Shown: positions 42,481 to 54,923, counted from the first letter of the stretch. The stretch: DNA of 64,000 bases from an uncultured Cryomorphaceae bacterium (GCA_937120475.1 CAKZJV010000007.1:2062068-2126067), one strand, 5' to 3'. Program-made: numbers and translations. The notes: generated by a model from the sequence alone, not told the origin.

Positions 42481-42497
42481 GCGGCAAATTACAGAAA

Positions 42498-42668
42498 ATG
42501 CAATTCAAGGATATCGTTTACGCTTTAGGAGATTTTTTTGAGTGGACCTTTCAGATTCTTCCTTTTCTGGGTAACATCCCCAATATCCTTTTCCTGGCCA
42601 TTGGCAGCGTTCTTTTCATCTACTGGATGATGGAGATGCGCAAGCACGCCCAGGCCGGAGAAAATTAA
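42498..42668 (+). CDS. DUF6341-like small membrane protein
   Basis: 56 residues from ATG at 42498, chosen over the longer frame at 42450 because a perfect promoter lies between. 'MQFKDIVYALGDFFEWTFQILP' then one membrane helix ('NILFLAIGSVLFIYWMMEM'). Found next to DUF6427 and purD in flavobacteria. The stop overlaps the convergent purD stop by four bases. Function unknown. Confidence 0.7.
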   Translation: MQFKDIVYALGDFFEWTFQILPFLGNIPNILFLAIGSVLFIYWMMEMRKHAQAGEN

Positions 42669-43933
42669 AGATCATAACCTATATCCTTGCGGAAAGTGAT
42701 GCCTTCAAAGCATACCTTGGCAATGGACCGGTAGCTCTTTCCCAGAGCCTCTTCTTTAGTATTGCCAAAGGAGGTAAAAGCCATTACCCGGCCGCCACTG
42801 GTCACTACATGATTATCTTTTATACGGGTGCCCGCATGAAACACCAGGCTTTCTGAAACATTTTCAAGACCGCTAATTTCCTTACCCTTGGGGTAAGAGC
42901 CGGGATAGCCACCCGAAACGGTCATCACGGTAGTAGCCAATCGTTCGTCCTCTTCAATCACTACTTCATTCAGCCGGCCTTCGGCAGTAGCCTTCAAAAC
43001 CGTCAATAAATCGTTTTTTATACGGGGTATCACCACTTCCGTTTCAGGGTCACCCATGCGCACGTTGTATTCAATTACAAAAGGATCATCCTTCACTTTG
43101 ATGAGGCCCAGAAAGATAAAGCCCTTGTAATCCATTTTACGGCTCATGATACCCTCAATAGTGGGCTTTACAATCCGTTGCTCCACCTTGGTGCGCAGCT
43201 CTTCATCCACAAAAGAAACGGGTGATACCGCTCCCATACCACCGGTATTCAGCCCGGTATCTCCTTCTCCAATCCGTTTATAATCCTTGGCTACAGGCAG
43301 CCATTGATAGTTTTGCCCATCAGTGAGGATAAATACCGAAAATTCAATGCCCTCTAAAAATTCTTCAATCACCACTTTGTGGCTGGCCGCTCCAAACTTT
43401 CCTGAAAACATTTCCTCCAGTTCTGTTTTGGCCTCTTCCAGGTCATTAATGATCAACACCCCTTTGCCTGCGGCTAACCCGTCCGCCTTTAATACAAAGG
43501 GTGGTTGCAGATTCTCCAGGTATTGCTGAGCATCCTTAAGTTGACTGGCGGTAAATGAGCGATAAGCCGCAGTGGGAATGTTGAATTCCTCCATAAAGTT
43601 TTTGGAAAAGGCTTTGCTCCCCTCCAATTGTGCGGCCTCTTTTCCCGGACCGATCAGGCTTATGTGTCTGAGCTTTTCGTGCGCTTTAAAGTAATCCACT
43701 ATCCCCTTTACCAGGGGATCTTCCGGGCCAACAATCACGATATCGATTGCCTCGCGAAGGCAGAATTCGGCTATTTGCTCGAAATCATCCACCTTAATGG
43801 CTATGTTTTCAGCTACTTCCGCGGTTCCTGCATTACCGGGTGCCACAAAAAGGCGCTGGCATTGCTTACTTTGGGCGACCTTCCAACTGAGGGCATGTTC
43901 ACGCCCTCCGCTTCCTAAAATCAGCACATTCAT
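42665..43933 (-). CDS. purD: phosphoribosylamine-glycine ligase
   Basis: 422 residues from ATG at 43933 (the frame extends to a TTG at 43954, but 'MNVLILGSGGREHALSW' is the canonical start). 'FVLKADGLAAGKGVLI', 'EEFLEGIEFSVFIL', 'GDTGLNTGGMGAVSP' and 'EYNVRMGDPETEVV' are the ATP-grasp GARS signature. It makes GAR in purine synthesis. A TACTTTTG box lies 18 bases upstream on the minus strand. Confidence 0.95.
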   Translation of the reverse strand: MNVLILGSGGREHALSWKVAQSKQCQRLFVAPGNAGTAEVAENIAIKVDDFEQIAEFCLREAIDIVIVGPEDPLVKGIVDYFKAHEKLRHISLIGPGKEAAQLEGSKAFSKNFMEEFNIPTAAYRSFTASQLKDAQQYLENLQPPFVLKADGLAAGKGVLIINDLEEAKTELEEMFSGKFGAASHKVVIEEFLEGIEFSVFILTDGQNYQWLPVAKDYKRIGEGDTGLNTGGMGAVSPVSFVDEELRTKVEQRIVKPTIEGIMSRKMDYKGFIFLGLIKVKDDPFVIEYNVRMGDPETEVVIPRIKNDLLTVLKATAEGRLNEVVIEEDERLATTVMTVSGGYPGSYPKGKEISGLENVSESLVFHAGTRIKDNHVVTSGGRVMAFTSFGNTKEEALGKSYRSIAKVCFEGITFRKDIGYDL

Positions 43934-43951
43934 GGTTATCACAATTTGGGG

Positions 43952-43959
43952 CAAAAGTA
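43952..43959 (-). promoter_or_regulatory. -7 box TACTTTTG upstream of purD
   Basis: Fits TAnnTTTG on the minus strand, 18 bases before the purD ATG; no clear -33 TTG. Confidence 0.45.
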
Positions 43960-44090
43960 AAACTTAGCCATTGTTTTTAAGCCAGCTTACTTGAGATATC
44001 GGTGGGTAAAACCTGTTTAGGGTAGATCAACTAACGGCCGGTGAAACATTACAGAATCAACATTTTGGGCCTTAGAGGGTTTAAGGGCTT

Positions 44091-45395
44091 ATGTTTGAGT
44101 GGCTGTGGAATCGTTATTTACAGGCTATTAATTCAATAGCCTTTTACCCCTTCATCATTTCCTCGCTTTTTGTAAGCGTTAGCATTACCATAGTAACCAT
44201 AGGTACCGGTACCACCGATGAGTGGTTGAGAAACCTTGTGCCCATTTTCGATAAATCCAATCCGGAAACAGCACGCACCCTTTTGAGTGTTTTAATCACC
44301 GGTATGTTTACCCTTACGGTGTTTAGTTTTTCCATGGTAATGGTAGTGCTGAACCAGGCAGCCAATAATTATTCGCCCAAGGTGCTGGATGGCCTTCTTA
44401 AGGATAAACGCCCCCAATTCATTCTGGGTTTTTACATCGGCAGCCTATTGTTTTGCCTCCCTTTATTGTTAAACCTAACCGATTCGCAGGCAGAAAAATC
44501 AGTTTCGGTAACCGGTGTTTTTTTAGCTCTGCTCTGCGCTATTATCGACCTCTTTGTTTTTATCCGCTTTATAGATTATGTATCGCGTAGTGTAAAGCCT
44601 GCCGAAATAAGCCGCTCCATTTACAAACGCACTTTTGAACGTTGGAAAGAGCGCAATTCCTCCAAGCGACAAGCCTCCTACCTTGACGAGGAAGGAGAGT
44701 ATAAAGAATCCTTTACCCACTATTTTGCCGTAAAGTCGGGTTACTACCAGGGGCTGGACGAGGCAAAACTGCTGGACTGGTGTACTGAAAAGGATTGGAT
44801 GTTAAAAGTTGAAGTTCGGGTTGGTGATTACGTGCTGGAAGGAACCCCCTTCTTTTCCATTTCGGGTGGCAAACCAAATGATAGTGAGCTGAAAAAACTG
44901 CACCAGCTTTTCTTTTTTTACAATATCGAAGACATTGAGAATAACCTCTTTTACGGATACCGGCAATTGACCGAGGTAGCCGCCAAAGCCCTCAGCCCGG
45001 GAATTAATGACATAGGTACCGCCCGTATTTGCATCGACTTTCTCACCGATTTAATAAGCCTGTTTGCCCAAAACCCCATGCCGTATGGCATGAAAGATAA
45101 AGAGGGGCAGCCCCGGGTCATTTATCAACCCATCGACTTGCACGATATCTTTGAGCTTTGCCTGGACGAAATCCGCCTTTGCGGGCGGGGCGATAAGAAT
45201 ATAATGGATGCGCTTCTCCACACCTGCGCCCTGCTTTTTCAACATTGTGAAGAAAATAGCTCTCTTAAAAAAGAAGTGGTCCGTTTTAGCCAGAAGCTAT
45301 ATGATGATTTGCAAAGTGGCACCTACCTGGATGATACTGCCTACCTTTTGAATTTTTACCGGCAAAATTTAAAACCACACCTGGGGAACGTTTAA
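44091..45395 (+). CDS. DUF2254 membrane protein
   Basis: 434 residues. 'FYPFIISSLFVSVSITIV', 'LITGMFTLTVFSFSMVMVVLNQAANNYSP' and 'FILGFYIGSLLFCLPLLL' are the four-helix N-terminal half; the C-terminal half is soluble with 'LSPGINDIGTARICIDFL' as in DUF2254 proteins. Function unknown; sometimes linked to ion transport. Stand-alone gene. Confidence 0.88.
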   Translation: MFEWLWNRYLQAINSIAFYPFIISSLFVSVSITIVTIGTGTTDEWLRNLVPIFDKSNPETARTLLSVLITGMFTLTVFSFSMVMVVLNQAANNYSPKVLDGLLKDKRPQFILGFYIGSLLFCLPLLLNLTDSQAEKSVSVTGVFLALLCAIIDLFVFIRFIDYVSRSVKPAEISRSIYKRTFERWKERNSSKRQASYLDEEGEYKESFTHYFAVKSGYYQGLDEAKLLDWCTEKDWMLKVEVRVGDYVLEGTPFFSISGGKPNDSELKKLHQLFFFYNIEDIENNLFYGYRQLTEVAAKALSPGINDIGTARICIDFLTDLISLFAQNPMPYGMKDKEGQPRVIYQPIDLHDIFELCLDEIRLCGRGDKNIMDALLHTCALLFQHCEENSSLKKEVVRFSQKLYDDLQSGTYLDDTAYLLNFYRQNLKPHLGNV

Positions 45396-45433
45396 AACTG
45401 AGGATAGCTTTTTTTGAACAAGTTGGAAGCTAA

Positions 45434-46864
<1,431 letters not shown>

Positions 46865-46890
46865 TCGAACACCTGATTAGATATAAAAGA

Positions 46891-46919
46891 AAAACCGCGC
46901 TATGAGCGCGGTTTTTCTT
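46891..46919. terminator. bidirectional intrinsic terminator
   Basis: AAAACCGCGC-TATGA-GCGCGGTTTT: 10-bp perfect stem flanked by A- and T-runs, between convergent gdhA and gatC, so it can serve both. Confidence 0.9.
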
Positions 46920-46936
46920 GTTATGTAAAGTTGGTA

Positions 46937-47233
46937 TTATTCTTTCCGTTGCACCACTTTAGGTACCCTGAAGTAATCCGTATCGCGGTCCGGGGCATTT
47001 TTCAAGGCTTCCTCCTTGGTGGCCTGCTCTACAACCTCATCTTCCCTCAGCGTATTTTCCTCTTCATTCATGTAAACCAAAGGCTTTACATCTTCTAGCT
47101 CCAACTCATTGATCTTTTCTACAAAGCCCAGTATTTTATCCATATCGGATACCATGCTCTCTTTTTCCTCCTCGGTGAATTCAAGGCGGGCCAGGTGAGC
47201 CAGCTTTTCTACTTCTTTCTTATCGATCTTCAT
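46937..47233 (-). CDS. gatC: Asp/Glu-tRNA amidotransferase subunit C
   Basis: 98 residues. 'KEVEKLAHLARLEFTEEEKESMVSDMDKILGFVEKINELELEDVKPLVY' and 'LREDEVVEQATKEEALKNAPDRDTDYFRVPKVV' are the full GatC pattern. It holds GatA and GatB together for transamidation of misacylated tRNA. gatA and gatB are not in the window. A TATTTTTG box ends four bases before the ATG. Confidence 0.92.
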   Translation of the reverse strand: MKIDKKEVEKLAHLARLEFTEEEKESMVSDMDKILGFVEKINELELEDVKPLVYMNEEENTLREDEVVEQATKEEALKNAPDRDTDYFRVPKVVQRKE

Positions 47234-47237
47234 GCGG

Positions 47238-47245
47238 CAAAAATA
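47238..47245 (-). promoter_or_regulatory. -7 box TATTTTTG upstream of gatC
   Basis: TAnnTTTG on the minus strand, only four bases before the gatC ATG; lies in the 18-base gap after plsC. Confidence 0.4.
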
Positions 47246-47251
47246 ATGGAT

Positions 47252-48010
47252 TCAGCTCTTAAAAGCCATCTTAACTTCCTCCCCTTCCTGCAGGCTTTGC
47301 AGCAAGGTATCGTAACAGCTCTCTTTTAGTCGGAATATTTCCGCCTCCGTTTTTTCACGCGGTACCAGGAAGGGGTGTACTATCGCACGGCAAACACCAG
47401 GGTAACCCTTGGTAAACGAAAACGGGAAATGCCTTTTATTATCCGGGTAGGCCACCGGTATAATGGGTACTGATTTTTCAACTGACAATTTAAAAGCCCC
47501 GTTTTTAAAAGGTGCCAGCAGCACATCTTCCTTAGGCACACCACCTTCGGGATAAATGCACAAGCCAAGCCCTTCATCCACTTTTCGAGCGGCCCGGTCA
47601 AATACATCCCTGCGACTTCTCAAGCTACTGCGATCTACCAATAAGTTGGTTTTACGATAAAAATACCCGAACAGGGGTAATTTGGTGAGCTCCTTTTTAC
47701 CGATAAACAAAAAGCAGTTGGGGAATACGGCCAGGGTCATCATAATATCCATCATACTGGTGTGATTGGCACATATTATATATACGCGGTCGGGATCAGG
47801 CCTTTCTTCCCACCGCACCTTCGGCCAAAGGCCGGACCATATCAAAACCATCCAGGCCCATATCCGCGCAAAAACAAAAAATCGAGGATACCACTCGGTT
47901 TTTAAAGAAGTGATAAAAATGAAGGGGTATAGCACTAAAATGACTACGGCTACACCCATGTAAAACCATAGCCTCCATATTATTACAAAAGGTACACCGA
48001 TCCATTTCAC
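47252..48010 (-). CDS. plsC: 1-acyl-glycerol-3-phosphate acyltransferase
   Basis: 252 residues. 'CANHTSMMDIMMTLA' is the catalytic H-x4-D, 'FPEGG'-like 'IYPEGGVPKEDVLLAPFKNGAFKL' the second block, and the N-terminus has two membrane helices. It adds the second acyl chain to make phosphatidic acid. The start is GTG at 48010 ('MKWIGVPFV'); no in-frame ATG is near. A -7 box ends five bases upstream. Confidence 0.88.
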   Translation of the reverse strand: MKWIGVPFVIIWRLWFYMGVAVVILVLYPFIFITSLKTEWYPRFFVFARIWAWMVLIWSGLWPKVRWEERPDPDRVYIICANHTSMMDIMMTLAVFPNCFLFIGKKELTKLPLFGYFYRKTNLLVDRSSLRSRRDVFDRAARKVDEGLGLCIYPEGGVPKEDVLLAPFKNGAFKLSVEKSVPIIPVAYPDNKRHFPFSFTKGYPGVCRAIVHPFLVPREKTEAEIFRLKESCYDTLLQSLQEGEEVKMAFKS

Positions 48011-48014
48011 CCGA

Positions 48015-48049
48015 CAAAAGTAAAATTTTGATCAGGCTTCTTACTTTTG
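48015..48049. promoter_or_regulatory. divergent -7 boxes for plsC and trpS
   Basis: Minus-strand TACTTTTG at 48022-48015 faces plsC (GTG start at 48010); plus-strand TACTTTTG at 48042-48049 faces trpS (ATG at 48069). The 58-base gap holds both promoters. Confidence 0.5.
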
Positions 48050-48068
48050 GCGTCTATAATTTACAAGC

Positions 48069-49055
48069 ATGGCACGTATTCTTACCGGGATTCAAAGTAG
48101 TGGGAAACCCCATTTAGGCAATGTTTTGGGGGCCATTATACCGGCTATCGAGCTCTCCCAAAAAAAGGATAATGAATCCTATTTTTTTATTGCCGACCTG
48201 CATTCTTTAACCACTATTAAGGACGGTGATACCCGCAAAAACAATGTTTATGAGGTTGCTGCTGCCTGGCTTGCCTTTGGTTTCAATACCGACCAAAATG
48301 TTTTTTACCGTCAAAGCGATTTGCCACAGGTTACCGAATTAACCTGGTACCTCAACTGCTTTACGCCTTACCCCATGTTGGCCAATGCCCACTCTTTTAA
48401 AGATAAAAGCGACCGGCTCTCGGATGTAAACGCGGGGCTTTTTGATTACCCGGTTTTAATGGCAGCCGACATTCTTCTGTACGATGCTAACCTGGTTCCA
48501 GTGGGTAAAGACCAGCAGCAACACCTGGAAATGACCCGGGATATTGCGGGTGCGGTCAACCATCAAGCCGGTAAAGAGTTGTTAATTGTTCCCGAGGCAC
48601 ACATTCAGGAAAATGTGATGACCGTACCGGGTACGGACGGGCAAAAAATGAGCAAATCTTACGGCAACACCCTTGATCTTTTCGCTCCTAAAAACACCTT
48701 GAAGAAACAAGTGATGGGTATTACCACAGACAGCACTCCCCTGGAGGAGCCTAAAAATCCGGATACCTGTAATGTTTTTGCCCTTTACGAACTAATTGCC
48801 AATGAAAAGCAGGTAGCTGTAATGCGAAGCAATTATCTGGCCGGTGGCTACGGCTACGGCCACGCCAAAAAGGAGCTCTTAAACCTTTTACTGGAAAAAT
48901 TTGCGGAACAACGCGAACGCTTTGATTACTATATGTCCGACACGGCACTTATTGAGCAGGAGCTCAGCAAAGGTGCCCAAAAAGCCCAAAAGGTAGCTAA
49001 TGAAGTGATTGCCCGTATGCGTGAAGCCCTGGGCTTCGGGGTAATTAATCGTTGA
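48069..49055 (+). CDS. trpS: tryptophanyl-tRNA synthetase
   Basis: 328 residues. '[20 protein letters not shown]' contains the HIGH-like site (PHLGN), '[29 protein letters not shown]'-type block is present, and '[10 protein letters not shown]' is the KMSKS loop. It charges tRNA-Trp. Standard length. Convergent with lepA, overlapping by 11 bases. Confidence 0.96.
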   Translation: MARILTGIQSSGKPHLGNVLGAIIPAIELSQKKDNESYFFIADLHSLTTIKDGDTRKNNVYEVAAAWLAFGFNTDQNVFYRQSDLPQVTELTWYLNCFTPYPMLANAHSFKDKSDRLSDVNAGLFDYPVLMAADILLYDANLVPVGKDQQQHLEMTRDIAGAVNHQAGKELLIVPEAHIQENVMTVPGTDGQKMSKSYGNTLDLFAPKNTLKKQVMGITTDSTPLEEPKNPDTCNVFALYELIANEKQVAVMRSNYLAGGYGYGHAKKELLNLLLEKFAEQRERFDYYMSDTALIEQELSKGAQKAQKVANEVIARMREALGFGVINR

Positions 49056-50841
49056 GCTTTAGTACGGCCAGGAAAGCCTGTTGGGGAATTTCAACGTTAC
49101 CCACCTGTCGCATACGCTTTTTACCTGCTTTTTGCTTTTCCAGCAGTTTACGCTTCCGGGAAATATCACCCCCGTAACATTTAGCGGTAACATCTTTGCG
49201 CAAGGCACTGAGCGTTTCACGGGCAATGATCTTAGCACCGATGGCGGCCTGTATAGCAATCATAAACTGCTGGCGGGGGATCAGTTCACGTAACTTTTCG
49301 CACATCTTTTTACCCAGGTCATAGGCATTATCACGATGAACCAGTGCGGAAAGTGCATCCACCGGATCACCGTTCAGCATAATATCCACCTTCACCATTT
49401 CTGTTTCACGGTAACCCGTAGGGTAATAATCCAGAGAGGCATATCCCCGTGAAAGGGTTTTTAAACGATCGTAAAAATCAAATACTATTTCGGTAAGGGG
49501 TAAATCGAACGTGAGTTCTACCCGCTCTGAAGTGAGGTACACCTGGTTGGTGAGTATGCCGCGTTTTTCAATGCAAAGGTTCATAATGCCCCCTACATAA
49601 TCCGATTTACTGATGATCTGTGCCTTGATGAAAGGTTCTTCCATACGTTCCAGGCGACTTGGATCGGGAAACTCAGTAGGGTTATTCACCACAAATGCCT
49701 TATCGGGGTCCTTTTTCAGGTAGGCTTTATACGATACGTTGGGAACGGTGGTGATCACCGTCATGTCAAACTCCCGCTCCAGCCTTTCCTGGATAATTTC
49801 CATGTGCAGCATACCCAGGAAACCACAGCGAAAACCAAAACCCAGGGCTACCGATGATTCGGGCTCGAAGGTAAGTGAGGCATCATTGAGCTGCAGTTTT
49901 TCCAGCGATGCCCTTAACTCTTCAAAATCTTCGGTATCTACCGGGTAAATTCCGGCAAACACCATGGGTTTCACGTTTTCAAAACCCGCTATAGGTTCTG
50001 AGGCAGGTCTCTCCATGGTGGTTATGGTATCCCCCACTTTAACCTCCTTAGCTTGCTTAATACCTGAAATAATGTAGCCTACATTACCGGCACTGATTTC
50101 TTTTCGGGGCTCCTGTTTGAGGCGTAATACGCCAATTTCATCCGCGTTATAGCGATGGCCGGTAGCCATAAATTTTACAGCTTCTCCACTGCGGATTTTG
50201 CCGTTTACCACTTTAAAAAAAGCCTCGATACCACGGTAGGGATTGAAAACCGAGTCAAATATCAAAGCTTGCAGAGGAGCGTCCGGATCACCCACCGGGT
50301 GAGGAATACGCTTTATGACCGCCTCCAATATTTCAGTAATGCCAATGCCGGTTTTGGCACTGGCCGGAATAATATCTTCCGCCTCACAACCGATGAGGTC
50401 TATGATCTGGTCTTTTACCTCCTCAGGATTGGCGCTGGGGAGGTCAATTTTATTGAGTACCGGAATAATCTCCAGATCATGCTCCAGGGCCAGGTACAGA
50501 TTCGAAATAGTTTGAGCCTGAATACCCTGGGCCGCATCTACCACCAGCAATGCTCCCTCGCAGGCGGCAATGGCCCGCGAAACTTCATAGGAAAAGTCAA
50601 CGTGCCCCGGGGTGTCAATAAGGTTTAGGATAAATTCCCCTTCCTCGTTCTTATACACCATTTGAATGGCATGGCTTTTTATGGTAATCCCACGTTCGCG
50701 TTCCAGGTCCATATCATCGAGCAACTGGTCTTTTTTGTCCCGGTCTGAAATGGTTTGGGTAGATTCCAAAAGCCGGTCGGCCAGGGTGCTTTTTCCGTGG
50801 TCAATGTGGGCGATGATGCAAAAATTCCGGATATTCTTCAT
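49045..50841 (-). CDS. lepA: elongation factor 4 (LepA)
   Basis: 598 residues. '[16 protein letters not shown]' is the GTP P-loop, '[14 protein letters not shown]' switch I, '[16 protein letters not shown]' switch II, and '[13 protein letters not shown]' gives base specificity; the C-terminal '[41 protein letters not shown]' is LepA-specific. It acts on stalled or mistranslocated ribosomes. No neighbour in the same direction overlaps it. Confidence 0.97.
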   Translation of the reverse strand: MKNIRNFCIIAHIDHGKSTLADRLLESTQTISDRDKKDQLLDDMDLERERGITIKSHAIQMVYKNEEGEFILNLIDTPGHVDFSYEVSRAIAACEGALLVVDAAQGIQAQTISNLYLALEHDLEIIPVLNKIDLPSANPEEVKDQIIDLIGCEAEDIIPASAKTGIGITEILEAVIKRIPHPVGDPDAPLQALIFDSVFNPYRGIEAFFKVVNGKIRSGEAVKFMATGHRYNADEIGVLRLKQEPRKEISAGNVGYIISGIKQAKEVKVGDTITTMERPASEPIAGFENVKPMVFAGIYPVDTEDFEELRASLEKLQLNDASLTFEPESSVALGFGFRCGFLGMLHMEIIQERLEREFDMTVITTVPNVSYKAYLKKDPDKAFVVNNPTEFPDPSRLERMEEPFIKAQIISKSDYVGGIMNLCIEKRGILTNQVYLTSERVELTFDLPLTEIVFDFYDRLKTLSRGYASLDYYPTGYRETEMVKVDIMLNGDPVDALSALVHRDNAYDLGKKMCEKLRELIPRQQFMIAIQAAIGAKIIARETLSALRKDVTAKCYGGDISRKRKLLEKQKAGKKRMRQVGNVEIPQQAFLAVLKLND

Positions 50842-51079
50842 TCTTTCCTCTTATCAAACTGCAATTAGGAGATGCGAAATTAAGGGAAAAACACTACAGT
50901 GCACCGATAAATCAATGACTCCTCCCATACTGGCCCCAGCGACACTTATCAACATTTCCGAAAAAACGGATAAGGCCCACCTTCACTAATTCCCTTTGAA
51001 GTTTTAGGGGATATCATTTGTGGTTTATTAACAATAAGGTAATTTTAACATCCCATACAGAAATAATATTCTAGCTGAC

Positions 51080-53461
51080 ATGAAAAAACTAATATTCCTC
51101 TTAACCGTACTTTTTTCCCTGGGAGCATTGAATGATGCTGAGGCTTCTCACATTGCCGGGGGAGATATCACTTATCGCTACATCGGTGATGTGACCGGTA
51201 TTCCTTTCGATTACGAGGTTACGGTGCGCGTTTACCGGGACACCGAGGGTATCCCCTTTGATTCTCCAAATATTACCCTTAAAGTAACTTCTTCCTGTTT
51301 TAACGAACAAAACTTCCCGCTAAATCGAATACCTTTCCCTGCTAACCCTAATGACGCCAACGGTGGGGGTTATGTAGAGGGGTATGAGAATTGTGGCGAT
51401 ACGAATAGTGTAGATAGTCTTCGTTTCGTGCAATTCCTGTATAAAGATACCATCACTTTACCCGGTTTATGCACGGATTACGTTTTTTCTTACGAGACCC
51501 CTTGTTGTCGAAACAGCGAGATTGATAATTTATCCAACCTGGGAACCAGTATTCTTATCCGGGCCAAATTAAATAACACTTTAGGACCTAATAACTCTGC
51601 CCAGTTCAATACCGGTGCGGTAAAATTATTTTGTAAAAACCGAAGGTTTCAATGGTCTCAGGGTGCGGGAGATCCGGATATTAATGATTTATTGATATTT
51701 AGCCTCGCCAACCCCCTGGATGGACCGGCCCCGGATGGTACCCCTATTGGTTATAATGCAGGTTACTCAGTTGATCAACCTATGACCACTGTAAACGGCT
51801 TTAATCTGGATAGCCTCACCGGTGTAGTTACCTTCACCCCGGCCAAGGAGGAATTTATTGTGTTTAAAATGATTGTTCAAGACTTTCGCTATGACCCCAA
51901 CCTCAACGATACCGTTACCGTGGGCGAGGTGATGCGTGAAATTCAAATTCCCGTTGTTAACGAATGTGGCTCGGAGCAATCTTTTGAAACCGGCCCCAGG
52001 GTTAACCTAAATGTACCCGGGCAAAGTGTATCCAATGAGCCGGTTGGGAACCTCTTCAACTTCCTGAATGGTTTCAACATTGACACCATTGGAAACCCTC
52101 CACCCACTGTTAATGGTGTTGTGGATCTTACCACCCGTAAAGTGCCGGTAATTACTAGTTATAGTTGTTTCGACTCTACTATTGTAATACAATTTGATCC
52201 TAAGTTTCAGCCGCAGTGCTCCAGTATTCACCCTACAGATTTCCGCGTAATTGGTCCTGACTCTGTACTGCGACCCGTAGTTAGTGTCGAGAAGTTTTGT
52301 GATGATTTTGTAGGTCAAACCTCCACGGAAAAGGTAGAATTGATTTTGGAGAAGCCTTTCGATGAGAATGGTCGCTACATTCTTTACACCAAAAGGGGTA
52401 ACGATGGAAATATCCTGATTGATGAATGTGGCTTTGAGCTGGGTGAATTCTTCGTTTATTTTATTGATGTAAATAACTGTCCTCCCCTTATTTACAACAT
52501 GGAAAATGTTTCGGTGGAGTATGATAAAGAAATTCACATCGACTGGACTGTAAACCCCGATTACTTTGCGGCCGGAGCCCGGAGGGTTTTTGATTCATGG
52601 GGAATCCTGAAAAGAAACGTTTCGGCCAACGGTGACTACTATCCGCAGGAATACCTGGAGGATTACACCTTGCGCAGTTGGATAGATACCGTGGTTAACC
52701 CTGAAGATGTGGACGCTACCGTATATGAGTATGCGGTTCAGATGATCCGTAACGGAGAAGCCCTGTCTCCTACTCCGAATGGAACCAATAGCGTATTGCT
52801 TGAAAATGAGCTGATCAATCCCGACCAGTTGCAATTTGACTGGAACAACTATAATGGCTGGCCTAATGCCGAGTTTGATTTTTACTATGGTCAATATGAT
52901 TCTGCAGGACAGTCTTTCGATTGGGTAAAGATTGACTCCAATAACGTAACATTCACTTACACCTTTACAATAAGTGACTTTATAGGGGCCAATGACTCCA
53001 GTTTGTTTGCCTTTAAAGTTGAGGCAGTGAGTAATGATCCCACTATCATTTATACTTCCGAGTCCAACTGGTTGTACATTGATTACAGGCCCGAGGTTGA
53101 AGAGCCCGTTGAGGAGCCCGTAGTTTTAGGAACGCCTTATATCCCCAATGTTTTCACTCCTAATAGTGACGGTTTTGGCGATACCTTCTGGATATCACTG
53201 GAAGAAAAAGGCGACCCCGGTTACAGGCTACACGATCAGATTTCAGTAGAGGTGTATAACCGCTGGGGGCACCTGGTATTCGAAAATGCCAACTTTGATG
53301 AGGTGAACACTCCTGATGAAGGATGGGACGGTACCGATATAAATTCAGGGCAGAAGCTTGCTGATGGTGTTTACTATTACATTATCAACATGAAAGACGC
53401 TGAGTACTTCACTGAAAGTAATTACAAGGGACACATTACCATTTTTAAGAATGGTCAATAA
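51080..53461 (+). CDS. gliding-motility-associated C-terminal domain (CHU_C) protein
   Basis: 793 residues. Signal 'MKKLIFLLTVLFSLGALNDAEA' and then 'SHIAGGDITYRYIGDVTGIPFDYEVTVRVYRD', an opening shared with the second CHU_C protein in this window ('THNRAGEITYQWLGGT'). The body is beta-rich, probably Ig-like repeats. The tail 'YIPNVFTPNSDGFGDTFWI...VYNRWGHLVFE...GWDGTDINSGQKLADGVYYYII...YKGHITIFKNGQ' is the CHU_C type B sorting domain. A T9SS-exported surface adhesin-like protein. Followed by an intrinsic terminator. Confidence 0.92.
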   Translation: MKKLIFLLTVLFSLGALNDAEASHIAGGDITYRYIGDVTGIPFDYEVTVRVYRDTEGIPFDSPNITLKVTSSCFNEQNFPLNRIPFPANPNDANGGGYVEGYENCGDTNSVDSLRFVQFLYKDTITLPGLCTDYVFSYETPCCRNSEIDNLSNLGTSILIRAKLNNTLGPNNSAQFNTGAVKLFCKNRRFQWSQGAGDPDINDLLIFSLANPLDGPAPDGTPIGYNAGYSVDQPMTTVNGFNLDSLTGVVTFTPAKEEFIVFKMIVQDFRYDPNLNDTVTVGEVMREIQIPVVNECGSEQSFETGPRVNLNVPGQSVSNEPVGNLFNFLNGFNIDTIGNPPPTVNGVVDLTTRKVPVITSYSCFDSTIVIQFDPKFQPQCSSIHPTDFRVIGPDSVLRPVVSVEKFCDDFVGQTSTEKVELILEKPFDENGRYILYTKRGNDGNILIDECGFELGEFFVYFIDVNNCPPLIYNMENVSVEYDKEIHIDWTVNPDYFAAGARRVFDSWGILKRNVSANGDYYPQEYLEDYTLRSWIDTVVNPEDVDATVYEYAVQMIRNGEALSPTPNGTNSVLLENELINPDQLQFDWNNYNGWPNAEFDFYYGQYDSAGQSFDWVKIDSNNVTFTYTFTISDFIGANDSSLFAFKVEAVSNDPTIIYTSESNWLYIDYRPEVEEPVEEPVVLGTPYIPNVFTPNSDGFGDTFWISLEEKGDPGYRLHDQISVEVYNRWGHLVFENANFDEVNTPDEGWDGTDINSGQKLADGVYYYIINMKDAEYFTESNYKGHITIFKNGQ

Positions 53462-53484
53462 AACAACCCTTCGATGAATACATA

Positions 53485-53516
53485 AAAAATCCCGCTTATA
53501 GCGGGATTTTTTTATT
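53485..53516 (+). terminator. intrinsic terminator
   Basis: AAAAATCCCGC-TTATA-GCGGGATTTTT, 11-bp stem plus T-run, 24 bases after the CHU_C gene and before the convergent accC end; may act on both strands. Confidence 0.85.
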
Positions 53517-53552
53517 TACTACAGTAAAATTATAAAGGCTCAAAGAGTACTT

Positions 53553-54887
53553 CTACATCTTAAAGTCTTCCATAAACTTGGTGGTATAATTTCCGGCAAT
53601 GTAGTCCTCATGATCCATTAAAGCACGGTGGAAGGGAATGGTTGTTTTTACTCCCTCAATAACAAACTCATCCAGTGCTCTGCGCATTTTATCAATGGCC
53701 TCTTCACGGGTTTGAGCGGTGGTAATAAGCTTCGCAATCATTGAGTCATAATAAGGAGGAATGGTGTAGCCTGCATATACGTGAGTGTCCAAACGTACAC
53801 CGTGCCCACCGGGGGCATGAAAAGTGGTTATAGTTCCTGGTGAGGGACGGAAACCATTTTCCGGATCTTCAGCGTTAATACGGCACTCTATAGAATGTAA
53901 CTGTGGTTCGTAATTTTTACCACTAATAGGAATTCCTGCGGCCACCTTTATCTGTTCGCGAATGAGGTCATAATCTATCACCTGCTCGGTAATGGGGTGT
54001 TCCACCTGAATACGGGTATTCATTTCCATAAAGTAGAAATTACGGTGTTTATCTACCAGGAACTCTACCGTACCGGCACCTTCATAGTTTATGAATTCAG
54101 CGGCCTTGATGGCTGCCTTTCCCATTTTATCACGCAATTCCTTGGTCATAAAAGGAGAGGGGGTTTCCTCCGTAAGCTTTTGGTGCCTACGCTGTATGGA
54201 ACAATCTCTTTCGGATAAATGACATGCCTTACCATTGGAGTCACCCACCACTTGGATTTCAATATGGCGGGGTTCTTCAATGAGTTTTTCCATATACATA
54301 CCATCATTGCCGAAGGCAGCTCCCGCTTCCTGTTTGGCAGAGTCCCAAGCTTTACGCAGGTCTTCTTTTTTCCAAACGGCACGCATCCCTTTGCCACCAC
54401 CCCCCGCGGTAGCTTTCAACATTACGGGATAGCCTATTTCACCGGCCAGTTTCTCAGCCTGCTCGTAGGAATCCAAAAGACCTTCTGAACCGGGAATACA
54501 AGGAACCCCTGCCTGAATCATAGTTGCCTTGGCAGTGGCCTTGTCGCCCATCTTCTCGATCATTTCCGGTGCCGGACCAATAAACTTGATCCCATTCTCG
54601 GCACAGATCTTTGAAAATTTGGCGTTTTCCGAAAGAAAACCATAACCGGGATGAATAGCATCGGCATTGGTTATTTCGGCTGCCGCAATAATATTGGGAA
54701 TATTAAGGTACGAAGCACTACCAGAGGGAGGTCCAATACATACTGCTTCATCCGCAAAGCGGACGTGAAGGCTGTCCTTATCGGCTGTGCTATACACGGC
54801 CACGGTTTTAATGCCCATCTCTTTACAGGTACGTATTACCCGCAGGGCAATCTCACCGCGGTTGGCAATCAATATTTTCTTGAACAT
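53553..54887 (-). CDS. accC: acetyl-CoA carboxylase biotin carboxylase subunit
   Basis: 444 residues from ATG at 54887 ('[21 protein letters not shown]'); a TTG at 54893 is less likely. '[17 protein letters not shown]', '[19 protein letters not shown]', '[19 protein letters not shown]' and '[18 protein letters not shown]' are complete ATP-grasp/biotin carboxylase blocks. It carboxylates biotin on AccB. Last gene of the lipid cluster, 36 bases after accB. Confidence 0.96.
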   Translation of the reverse strand: MFKKILIANRGEIALRVIRTCKEMGIKTVAVYSTADKDSLHVRFADEAVCIGPPSGSASYLNIPNIIAAAEITNADAIHPGYGFLSENAKFSKICAENGIKFIGPAPEMIEKMGDKATAKATMIQAGVPCIPGSEGLLDSYEQAEKLAGEIGYPVMLKATAGGGGKGMRAVWKKEDLRKAWDSAKQEAGAAFGNDGMYMEKLIEEPRHIEIQVVGDSNGKACHLSERDCSIQRRHQKLTEETPSPFMTKELRDKMGKAAIKAAEFINYEGAGTVEFLVDKHRNFYFMEMNTRIQVEHPITEQVIDYDLIREQIKVAAGIPISGKNYEPQLHSIECRINAEDPENGFRPSPGTITTFHAPGGHGVRLDTHVYAGYTIPPYYDSMIAKLITTAQTREEAIDKMRRALDEFVIEGVKTTIPFHRALMDHEDYIAGNYTTKFMEDFKM

Positions 54888-54923
54888 GTTCAAAAGTTTA
54901 ATTATAAGACTGCTTCCCGAAAT